A stretch of 57,649 nucleotides of DNA, taken from contig WLGB01000003.1 in NCBI GenBank assembly GCA_009703455.1, forward strand, positions 1 to 57,649, written 5' to 3'. A program made the translations under genes and the position numbers. The notes under the pieces were generated by a model that was given only the letters and a program-made list of their open reading frames with translations, had not been told where the DNA came from and ran no database searches. This document shows positions 49,851 through 57,649 of the stretch, piece after piece. The stretch is from Actinomycetota bacterium (lineage in GTDB: Bacteria; Actinomycetota; Actinomycetes; Actinomycetales; Microbacteriaceae). Every line of letters begins with the position of its first letter. Within the stretch, counting starts at the first letter, position 1.

Positions 49851-51170
49851 CTAGCTCTTTGGCCTGGATGCCCAAGTTTCAAATGCTAAACGAGGTTCCT
49901 TTATTGCGTTGATCGAGACAACATCGCGGCGAAGTACGAAGTTTGCAACCCAGCCTCCAAAGACGCGAATTTTTCTTTCCCACATCGGCATCGCTAGACC
50001 GTGATATCCACGGTGCATTAGCCATGCTAGAAAACCAGTCACGGCAAAGTTTCGATACTGGAAGACACCAACACCAATACCCAGCCCAGCAACCGCTCCC
50101 ATGTTTTTGTGGAAATAATTCTTCAGGCCCTCGCCGCGAATCGCCGCTACCAAGTTCTTAGCCATTAGTTTTCCTTGTCTAACGGCATGCTGCGCATTTG
50201 GCACGCAGTACCCAGCTACACCATCCCCGGTTAGATCTGGAACTGCTGCAACATCTCCAGCGGTCCAAGCTCCCTCAATTGGAGTGTCTCCGTCGACTAC
50301 TTGAAGCGCAGGGTTAGCCAATATGCGTCCACGCTCATCGGATGGCAAATCAGTGTGCTTAGCTACAGGATTGGCCATTACTCCCGCTGTCCAGACGATC
50401 GTATCCGACTCAAACTTTTGTCCATTGGAAAGTTCCACTACTCCGTTGTGCGCGGACAACAACTGAGTGTCAAGATGCACCTTGGCATTTCGATTGGCCA
50501 AGTTCTTCAAGACCCAGTGGCTGGTTTTCAAAGAAACCTCAGGCATGATTCGTCCCATAGCTTCTACCAAGTGGAAGTTGATTTCTTCAAACTTCAAAGT
50601 TGGGTAGTAGCGAAGTAGATAGGTCGCTAGCGAAAGCATCTCAGCAAAGGCCTCGATTCCAGCGAAACCTCCTCCGATTACCACATAACTCATCAGCCTG
50701 GCGCGCTCGGGTCCTTCAGGCAAGTTTGCTGCTTTGTCAAAGTTGGTAAGGATGCGGTGTCTTACCTCAACAGCTTCCTCGATTGTCTTCATTCCGATGG
50801 CAAATTCCGCAACCCCGGGAATAGGAAAAGTTCTGGAAACGGCACCGGCTGTTACAACCACGTAGTCATACTCACGATCAAATGGAGCCAGGCCCGGAAC
50901 CTCGATGGTCACTTTTTTGTCCTTGTGAGAAACGTCGCTCACCCGACCGGTAATGATTTCAGTTCGCCTAAGGTGCCTGCGGTGAGAAACCACTGCGTGC
51001 CTAGGTTCGATGGAACCTACCGCTACCTCCGGAAGAAATGGCTGGTAGGTCATGTAAGGAAGCGGGTCAACCATTGTGACCTCGGCTTCGTTCTTCCCTA
51101 GGTACTTCTCTAGTTTTCTTGCGGTATAAAAACCGGCGTAGCCGCCTCCGACGATCAGGATTCTAGGCAT
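49851..51170 (-). CDS. ndh: Type II NADH dehydrogenase (NAD(P)/FAD-dependent oxidoreductase)
   Basis: Single-subunit, non-proton-pumping NADH:quinone oxidoreductase of the respiratory chain. In 439 residues: FAD-binding ILIVGGGYAGFYTARKL at the N-terminus, VVTAGAVSRTFPIPGVAEFA, NADH-binding YVVIGGGFAGIEAFAE near 165, VWTAGVMANP, AWTAGDVAAVPD, and a C-terminal amphipathic and hydrophobic region (FAVTGFLAWLMHRGYHGLAM) for membrane attachment. It is 12 bases downstream of the S8 protease gene. Confidence 0.93.
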   Translation of the reverse strand: MPRILIVGGGYAGFYTARKLEKYLGKNEAEVTMVDPLPYMTYQPFLPEVAVGSIEPRHAVVSHRRHLRRTEIITGRVSDVSHKDKKVTIEVPGLAPFDREYDYVVVTAGAVSRTFPIPGVAEFAIGMKTIEEAVEVRHRILTNFDKAANLPEGPERARLMSYVVIGGGFAGIEAFAEMLSLATYLLRYYPTLKFEEINFHLVEAMGRIMPEVSLKTSHWVLKNLANRNAKVHLDTQLLSAHNGVVELSNGQKFESDTIVWTAGVMANPVAKHTDLPSDERGRILANPALQVVDGDTPIEGAWTAGDVAAVPDLTGDGVAGYCVPNAQHAVRQGKLMAKNLVAAIRGEGLKNYFHKNMGAVAGLGIGVGVFQYRNFAVTGFLAWLMHRGYHGLAMPMWERKIRVFGGWVANFVLRRDVVSINAIKEPRLAFETWASRPKS

Positions 51171-51182
51171 TGGTCTAATTCA

Positions 51183-52394
51183 CTACTTTCGCTTATCGCT
51201 ATTTGAGCCTTTGGCTTTGGGCCTAAAGGCAAAATACAAAAATGTGGCTAACAGCCCTAAACCAGCATAGCCAGCTACTGGCAGCCAGAGGCTTGGTTGT
51301 AGGTCTACTGGTTGCTCAATTTCTACCAGTGTCGAATCAATCGGCGTCAAAATCTCTCCAGGGGCTATATCTGCGGTTGATTCGGATCGATAGAGCTCAA
51401 TCCATTCCGCCAGAGAGCCCAGTGGGTTCTCTGTGACCAAGGGAATCTTTGCCCCTAGAGCAGCTTCGGCATCAATAAGCCCATAGCCGTATGACGAGGA
51501 GTAGTTTTCGAACCCAACCTTTCTGGCTGATTGGACAACCCGATTGACCACATTTGCCGCGTCCAGCTCTGGGTGCAACGACCTAATCAAAGCCACCATC
51601 CCGGAAACTATTGGTGCAGCACCGCTAGTTCCTGACCAAATTCGATATTCTCCGCCAGGATATGCGGCCACTAATTCTTCTGATGGTGCCGTGACGCCGA
51701 TGGTGAAACCGCTTGTCGATGATAGTTCGCTAGCATGAGCGTCTTTGTCAACTCCTGCAACGGCAATAACGCCAGGGATCGTAGCTGGGGCTGAAACCTG
51801 TTCGGTGCCATCCAACCTATTTCCCACCGCTGCAACAATCACAACGTCGTTTTCGAACGCGTACAAGAACGCCTCGTCCCATCCCGTAGGCCAAGAAACT
51901 GAATTTCTAGTTAGGGAAAGATTGATAACGCTGGCTCCGTTATCAACCGCCCAAATAATTCCCTCGGCAATTTGGGAATCGGTGTCCAAACCATCAACGC
52001 CAAAGGCCATTGAGATAGAAAGTAGCTGCGCCTTAGGCGCAGTTCCTAAAACGCCAGCCGATGAATCTTCTGGGTTGCCACGCCCTGCTAAAAGTGAAGC
52101 GACCATTGTGCCGTGATAACTGTTTTGCCCGACCGGAGTCAAGCCGTCTTGGGAACCTAGGCCTGAAACGTCTGTTCCCCCAACTACAGCCCCCTGCAGC
52201 GAAGGATGGGATGCGTCTATGCCGGTATCAATGATGGCAACTTTTACACCCTCGCCCGAAGTCAATTCCCAGGCGCTTGTAAAGCCGTAGTCACTTAGCC
52301 AGTATTGCCTATCCCTGATTGGGTCAGCGAACGCGGACTGAGAAACCGAAACCGCGATGAGTGCTGCGAGGAAAACTGAGACTACTTTTCGCAT
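51183..52394 (-). CDS. Mycosin-like S8 serine protease, membrane-anchored
   Basis: A 403-residue subtilase with a signal peptide (MRKVVSVFLAALIAVSVSQS, cleavage near AFA-DP), the peptidase domain with Asp56 (IIDTGID), His94 (YHGTMVAS) and Ser257 (SGTSGAAP), oxyanion Asn192, and one C-terminal helix (about 370-390) followed by a short basic tail. This layout equals mycosins of type VII secretion, but no ESX gene is near. ATG at 52394 is preferred because it begins the signal peptide; it lies within the end of the DUF501 gene. Confidence 0.88.
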   Translation of the reverse strand: MRKVVSVFLAALIAVSVSQSAFADPIRDRQYWLSDYGFTSAWELTSGEGVKVAIIDTGIDASHPSLQGAVVGGTDVSGLGSQDGLTPVGQNSYHGTMVASLLAGRGNPEDSSAGVLGTAPKAQLLSISMAFGVDGLDTDSQIAEGIIWAVDNGASVINLSLTRNSVSWPTGWDEAFLYAFENDVVIVAAVGNRLDGTEQVSAPATIPGVIAVAGVDKDAHASELSSTSGFTIGVTAPSEELVAAYPGGEYRIWSGTSGAAPIVSGMVALIRSLHPELDAANVVNRVVQSARKVGFENYSSSYGYGLIDAEAALGAKIPLVTENPLGSLAEWIELYRSESTADIAPGEILTPIDSTLVEIEQPVDLQPSLWLPVAGYAGLGLLATFLYFAFRPKAKGSNSDKRK

Positions 52395-52876
52395 ACGCAC
52401 CGACTCGGGGACCAACTGCACTGCTCCAACGCAATGTCACCAATTGGGTTCACTCCCGGTCCCTTGGCTAGTGAATGAGCGACCAGCGAGTGCAGGCATT
52501 TCACGCGGGTAGGCATTCCACCTGCTGAAATTCCAGCAATCTCCTCGACTTGTCCAAGCAATGTTCGGTCTTCGAGGTAGCTCTCGTGTGCTCTGAGATA
52601 GGCCTTTGAAAGCGCGTCATCTTGCCCCAACTGAGTCTGCAAATCCATCATCAAACCAGTAGCTTCCAGTGTTGACACTGCAGCAGTTGCTGCTGGAAGA
52701 GTGAGGTAGTACACCGTGGGAAATGGGGTGCCGTCTTCGAGTCTAGGTTTGGTTTGAACTACAACAGGGTTTCCGCAAATACATCTAGCCGCAATAGCAA
52801 CAATATCTCTAGCAGCTCTTCCGAGTTGATTAGAAACAGCCTCGATGTCGTTATCGGTGACTTTAGTTAGTGGCAC
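52382..52876 (-). CDS. DUF501 protein
   Basis: A 164-residue cytoplasmic protein with the DUF501 pattern: IEAVSNQLGRAARDIVAIAA, RCICGNPVVVQTKPRLEDGT, PFPTVYYLTLPAATAAVSTL, and the C-terminal GGMPTRVKCLHSLVAHSLAK, including the conserved cysteines and histidine. It sits between the divIC-like gene (14-base overlap) and the protease (13-base overlap), the usual eno-divIC-DUF501 order in actinobacteria. Its biochemical role is unknown. Confidence 0.92.
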   Translation of the reverse strand: MPLTKVTDNDIEAVSNQLGRAARDIVAIAARCICGNPVVVQTKPRLEDGTPFPTVYYLTLPAATAAVSTLEATGLMMDLQTQLGQDDALSKAYLRAHESYLEDRTLLGQVEEIAGISAGGMPTRVKCLHSLVAHSLAKGPGVNPIGDIALEQCSWSPSRCVCEK

Positions 52877-53324
52877 TGTCTATTTCCTGATTTGGTTCTT
52901 CAAGTCCAGCGCGAAGTGCAGATTCCAAAAAGGCATCGACCCAGTTACCTTTATTCGCTAAAACTTCAGCACTAAAACCGCTCCGTTTACGCTTTTCCGC
53001 AAGCATTGCCCCAACCGTTCCACTGGTGTCTGAACCATCAATGCCCTCAGCGTCCATAACTAAGAAGCTAACTTCCCCCGGCATCACGAAGTAAAGGCGA
53101 TCACGTGCTTGAGCGCGAATGTAAACCTCATCATCCCAACGCAGTCTCTCAGCTTCCATATCCTCAAGCTCTACCTTGGCTTGTTCTACGAGGGCTTTAT
53201 AGTCAGATATTTCTTGGCGCTGCTCATACCAAATCTGAACGCTTGGGGCAAGCGTGAAAATTCCAATCAGAATTACCGCAAGTAGTGTCAGCGTGTAGCT
53301 GTTTAGCCGACCGGTGATTCTCAT
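52863..53324 (-). CDS. Septum formation initiator, FtsB/DivIC family
   Basis: A 153-residue bitopic division protein: a short cytoplasmic part, one helix (LTLLAVILIGIFTLAPSVQI) and a coiled coil (WYEQRQEISDYKALVEQAKV, ELEDMEAERLRW) ending in DEVYIRAQARDRLYFVMPGE, the hallmark of the family. The acidic C-terminal tail is longer than in Escherichia coli FtsB. It lies nine bases downstream of eno. Confidence 0.93.
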   Translation of the reverse strand: MRITGRLNSYTLTLLAVILIGIFTLAPSVQIWYEQRQEISDYKALVEQAKVELEDMEAERLRWDDEVYIRAQARDRLYFVMPGEVSFLVMDAEGIDGSDTSGTVGAMLAEKRKRSGFSAEVLANKGNWVDAFLESALRAGLEEPNQEIDSATN

Positions 53325-53333
53325 GATTGATTC

Positions 53334-54699
<1,366 letters not shown>

Positions 54700-54709
54700 A
54701 GGCTAATGC

Positions 54710-55918
54710 CTAGCTAATTGGCTTGATATTTAGCCTTTTGAAGCCTGATTGAGGGTCCTCGAGCAATGCAAACTCTTGAAACCCTTGCTCCTTTAGCGAG
54801 TCCAGAACAACATTGAGTTTTTTGGGTGTGATCTCAAGCCGAACCAGGTATCCAGCCGTGATTGCTTCGGCTTGAGTCGCAAGGGCTGCGGCCTGGTTTT
54901 CATGATCAAAAACAATTACCAGCGACTTCAGCGAAGTTGCAGATTCAGAAACTAACTCTGCAACCCTTTCAAATCCAATGGAGATTCCTACCGCTGGGAC
55001 ATTGGCTCCCAACCACTTTCCAACCATCCCGTCGTACCTTCCACCGCCTCCAATAGATGAGCCAGATTCAGGATGTTCGATTTCAAAGATTGTCCCGGTG
55101 TAATAGCCCATACCCCTAACTAGAGTCGGATCAAATCTAAGTTTTCCAGGGTGAAGAATTTCGAGAGCGGTGAATATTTCCATAAGCTCAGAAGGTATTT
55201 GAAGTCCTGCCGACATCGAAGCTAGCCAAGAAGAAGTTGCGGAGGCAACTTCTTCTCCGAAGCGCTCCTTCATCTCAAGAGCAACGCCCTCAATACCAAT
55301 CTTGTCTAATTTGTCTATAGTGATCATTGCTTTAGCATGCTGGGAAGAATCAACTCCAAGGCTAGAAATTGAATCTGTCAAAAGCTTTCGATGATTGATT
55401 CTTACTCGGGCATCACCAATTCCGATGGCCGAAAGCGCGTTTAAGCTGGCGTTCAATAATTCAATTTCGGAAAAGTTTGAATCGTCGCCAATGATGTCGA
55501 TGTCACACTGAACGAACTGGCGGTAGCGGCCTTTCTGGGGTCGTTCTGCTCTCCATACCGGACCGACCTGAATGGCTTTGAAGACTTTAGGAAGCTTCGA
55601 GAAGTTAGTGGCGTAATACCTAGTAAGAGGGACCGTAAGGTCATAGCGCAGACCTAAATCTGATAGCGCGTCCGCACCTGAACCAATTGCCTGCTCCAGC
55701 TCTTCGCCTCTTTTGAGGACTCGGAATGCAAGTTTCTCGTTGTCACCTCCATCACCGGAGCTGAGGCGTTCGATAGCTTCAAGGGCGGGGGTTTCAATTT
55801 CCTGAAAGCCGTGTGCAGCATAACTGCCAATGATTTTGGCAAGCAAATGGTTGCGGGTGCCTTTCTCCTTCGGAAGAAAATCTCGCATCCCTCTTGGGGG
55901 ATTGATTTGTGCTGCCAT
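54710..55918 (-). CDS. hisS: Histidyl-tRNA synthetase
   Basis: Class II aminoacyl-tRNA synthetase charging tRNA-His. The 402-residue protein shows motif 1 in the N-terminal region, motif 2 VGPVWRAERPQKGRYRQFVQ, the histidine-binding RGMGYYTGTIFEIE and GGGGRYDGMVG, and motif 3 AVGISIGFERV, with the anticodon-binding domain at the C-terminus. ATG at 55918 opens MAAQINPPRGMRDFLPKEK. It lies behind a strong terminator that follows mazG. Confidence 0.96.
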   Translation of the reverse strand: MAAQINPPRGMRDFLPKEKGTRNHLLAKIIGSYAAHGFQEIETPALEAIERLSSGDGGDNEKLAFRVLKRGEELEQAIGSGADALSDLGLRYDLTVPLTRYYATNFSKLPKVFKAIQVGPVWRAERPQKGRYRQFVQCDIDIIGDDSNFSEIELLNASLNALSAIGIGDARVRINHRKLLTDSISSLGVDSSQHAKAMITIDKLDKIGIEGVALEMKERFGEEVASATSSWLASMSAGLQIPSELMEIFTALEILHPGKLRFDPTLVRGMGYYTGTIFEIEHPESGSSIGGGGRYDGMVGKWLGANVPAVGISIGFERVAELVSESATSLKSLVIVFDHENQAAALATQAEAITAGYLVRLEITPKKLNVVLDSLKEQGFQEFALLEDPQSGFKRLNIKPIS

Positions 55919-55942
55919 GGTGCTAAGTCTGGCAGACCCCCG

Positions 55943-55972
55943 CCAAAAAGCCTGGATACTGAGGCTTTTTGG
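55943..55972 (-). terminator. Intrinsic terminator between mazG and hisS
   Basis: CCAAAAAGCCT and AGGCTTTTTGG form an 11-pair stem around an eight-base loop, with the T run inside the 3' arm. It begins four bases after the mazG stop on the minus strand and ends 24 bases before the hisS start, leaving little room for a hisS promoter. Confidence 0.7.
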
Positions 55973-55976
55973 AAAG

Positions 55977-56669
55977 TTATGCCTGTCCTATTACCCCAGC
56001 GTCAAAATCATCACTTAATTCGAACTGTCTGATCTCAACTTCTAACTCACGAACGGTTTCGCGAAGAGCACGCTCGGCATCCAAACCTTGGTGCTTAGCG
56101 GAAAGCACTAAAGCAAGCAGCAAACCACCTAGCTGACCCTCGTCGGCTAATTCAAAGGCTGGTTTTGCGTCGGATTCCAAAACGCCCAGCTTTTGTGCTT
56201 TACCAATTATTTTGTCCGCAAGTAGGAGTGCAGGCAGGGCACGTGGAATACCGTCCAGAACGCTTTCACGCTCTGGCTTTTCCTTCATCTTGTGCGCATC
56301 CCAGTTTTTCATGACGTCGTCGCCAGTTTCTGCTCGGTATTTTTCTAATTCCTCTTCGGTTCCAAAAACGTGAGGGTGTCGCCCTTTCATTTTTGCAATA
56401 GACAACTCAGCGACATCTTGTATGTCAAATGGCTCACCTAGCGAGCCGCCTGCTGCAAGGTCTGAATTAAAAACCACATGGTATAAAACATCCCCCAGCT
56501 CCTCGAGAATTTGCTGCCGATCGTTGGATTCAATAGCGTCGATGAGCTCGTAGGTTTCCTCAATCAAGTACTTAGTCAAGGACTCATGGGTTTGCTCGGC
56601 ATCCCAAGGACAACCACCGGGGGCTCTTAGTTGATGTGCAGTTTCGATTAGCTCATCAATTTTTGTCAT
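55977..56669 (-). CDS. mazG: Nucleoside triphosphate pyrophosphohydrolase MazG
   Basis: MazG hydrolyses NTPs, including damaged ones, to NMP and PPi. In 230 residues: APGGCPWDAEQTHESLTKYL at the N-terminus, the metal-binding EETYELIDAI, EELGDVLYHVVFNSDLA, and the second set MKGRHPHVFG with WDAHKMKEKPERESVLDGIP. It overlaps the mfd gene by 14 bases, so it is translationally coupled with it, the usual mfd-mazG order of actinobacteria. Confidence 0.94.
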   Translation of the reverse strand: MTKIDELIETAHQLRAPGGCPWDAEQTHESLTKYLIEETYELIDAIESNDRQQILEELGDVLYHVVFNSDLAAGGSLGEPFDIQDVAELSIAKMKGRHPHVFGTEEELEKYRAETGDDVMKNWDAHKMKEKPERESVLDGIPRALPALLLADKIIGKAQKLGVLESDAKPAFELADEGQLGGLLLALVLSAKHQGLDAERALRETVRELEVEIRQFELSDDFDAGVIGQA

Positions 56670-57649
56670 TTACTTCTTCTTCCCGTTGGAGGTTGGCGAT
56701 AACTTCAAAAACTTCTCTTGCGAAATCAACCAGCATCTGACCAGACACCGTTTCACCGTTTTCTGACTTGGGAATAGGTAGCTGGAGTGTTTTGGCCGAT
56801 TGCAAATACTTTAGCCCCAGATAATCTCTGCTGAGCTTGACCTGCTCAGATTCAGTTAGATCAATCGGAGTAATGCGGGCGACACTAGTCAAAAGGTTTA
56901 CATCTTTTAGCCCAATGCGGTTGGCAATTTGACGAAGCTCGGTTACCTCCAACAAATTCCTAACCTGCTCCGGGGCAGTTCCGTAACGGTCTTCTAATTC
57001 AGAAAGAATGGCAACTAGGTTTTCCTTGCTACTTGATTCCCCTGATGCGGCACTTAGCTTGTGATAGGCCTCGAGCCTTAGGCGCTCGGAGTCTAGGTAG
57101 GTATCCGGGATATGAGCATCTATTGGAATCTCGAGCTTGAGCTCCGCTGGAGCATCCAGCTTTATGCCCTTAAATTCTGAGACAGCTTCTCCAATCATTC
57201 GGAGGTATAGGTCGAAGCCCACTCCTGCGATATGGCCGGATTGTTCTCCACCCAGTAGGTTTCCGGCTCCTCTAATTTCTAGGTCCTTCAGGGCCACTTG
57301 GATTCCAGCCCCTAGCTCGTTGTTTTGGGCGATGGTGGCAAGCCTGTCGTGCGAAGTTTCACTCAATGGTTTGGATGGGTCGTAGAAGAAGTAGGCGTAG
57401 GCGCGCTCCCTGCTTCTTCCTACCCGACCTCGAATCTGGTGCAACTGAGAAAGGCCGAAGTGTTCGGCGCGGTCAATAATCAATGTGTTGGCGTTAGGGA
57501 TGTCGATTCCTGTTTCGATGATTGTTGTTGAAACTAAAACGTCAAATTTCTTTTCCCAAAAATCTACCACCACCTGCTCGAGCGCTGCCTCGGGCATTTG
57601 GCCGTGAGCCACCGCTATTCGGGCCTCTGGAACGAGCTTTGCCAAATCA
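56656..57649 (-). CDS. mfd: Transcription-repair coupling factor, C-terminal part
   Basis: Mfd removes RNA polymerase stalled at DNA lesions and recruits UvrA. The window holds about the last 330 residues: helicase motif IV-VI region (VDFWEKKFDVLVSTTIIETG, IDIPNANTLIIDRAEHFG, QLHQIRGRVGRSRERAYAYF), the TRG motif region (GAGIQVALKDLEIRGAGNLL), GFDLYLRMIGEAV, and the C-terminal D7-like domain. The 5' part (roughly 800 residues) lies beyond the right edge, so the listed end is only the window boundary. Confidence 0.96.
   Translation of the reverse strand, partial: DLAKLVPEARIAVAHGQMPEAALEQVVVDFWEKKFDVLVSTTIIETGIDIPNANTLIIDRAEHFGLSQLHQIRGRVGRSRERAYAYFFYDPSKPLSETSHDRLATIAQNNELGAGIQVALKDLEIRGAGNLLGGEQSGHIAGVGFDLYLRMIGEAVSEFKGIKLDAPAELKLEIPIDAHIPDTYLDSERLRLEAYHKLSAASGESSSKENLVAILSELEDRYGTAPEQVRNLLEVTELRQIANRIGLKDVNLLTSVARITPIDLTESEQVKLSRDYLGLKYLQSAKTLQLPIPKSENGETVSGQMLVDFAREVFEVIANLQREEEVNDKN

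Noticed and set aside
51183-52394. Type VII secretion locus based on the mycosin-like protease
   Set aside because: No EccA-E, WXG100 or FtsK/SpoIIIE-type gene is nearby; neighbours are DUF501 and ndh.

Overview
The window looks like a chromosomal segment of a small-genome, moderate-GC actinobacterium, probably Microbacteriaceae and possibly one of the freshwater Luna-type lineages (Rhodoluna/Aquiluna). This is inferred from protein style and gene order, not from a marker search. Supporting signs are the prfB-ftsE-ftsX-smpB-ssrA order, a fused E2/E1 2-oxoglutarate decarboxylase (Kgd), a SigR/RsrA pair beside aroA and rsgA, a DivIC/DUF501/eno cluster, a UppS/hemolysin-III/DUF4307/greA cluster, and frequent GTG and TTG starts. 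No insertion sequence, prophage, CRISPR array or integrase was seen. Coding density is very high; apart from the tmRNA at the left edge no gap exceeds about 200 bases.

Layout. 1-3549 (minus): the start of tmRNA, then smpB, ftsX, ftsE and prfB (ribosome rescue, division, termination). 3586-8409: an MFS exporter, then a compact Tad/Flp pilus operon on minus (tadA, tadB, tadC, a 52-residue Flp-like pilin, three TadE/TadG-like pseudopilins). The only prepilin peptidase in the window lies far away at 42116-42595. 8613-12027: tRNA-Leu(UAG) with a bidirectional terminator, a secreted FnIII-subtilase, a GNAT acetyltransferase and ung. 12068-20336: M20 amidohydrolase, metX, a GT87-like mannosyltransferase, a second MFS, an old-yellow-enzyme reductase and two tandem CNNM/CorC membrane proteins. 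20466-27986: kgd, an SGNH-fold protein lacking its catalytic residues, rsrA-sigR with a consensus SigR promoter, aroA and rsgA. 28051-34608: third MFS, glpX, GNAT, DUF1801, SRPBCC, ychF, DnaQ-like exonuclease, rmuC. 34763-38028: PfkB kinase, class II aldolase, a MORN/YwqK-like small protein, ispH. 38074-43981: xseA-xseB, DUF4245, beta-carbonic anhydrase, fumC, prepilin peptidase, PhoH. 44071-49582: uppS, TrhA-like protein, a small membrane protein, DUF4307, greA, ilvA, htpX, lemA. 49763-57649: a short-armed tRNA-Leu(UAA), ndh, a mycosin-like protease, DUF501, ftsB/divIC, eno, hisS, mazG and the 3' part of mfd, which runs off the right edge.

Themes. Central carbon metabolism (PfkB kinase, aldolase, FBPase II, enolase, Kgd, fumarase) is spread through the window, mixed with translation quality control (tmRNA, SmpB, RF2, RsgA, YchF) and DNA maintenance (Ung, XseAB, RmuC, MazG, Mfd). 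The best second-look items are the extreme packing of convergent genes (eight of eleven junctions overlap, five by interlocked stop codons); the reduced Tad system with non-canonical pilin residues and a possible non-AUG start for TadA; the inactive-looking SGNH protein; the SigR autoregulatory promoter together with an apparent loss of mca; a hairpin masking the ilvA ribosome binding site; a terminator between mazG and hisS; and a class I-shaped tRNA carrying a Leu UAA anticodon. I did not find an obviously new multi-gene system.
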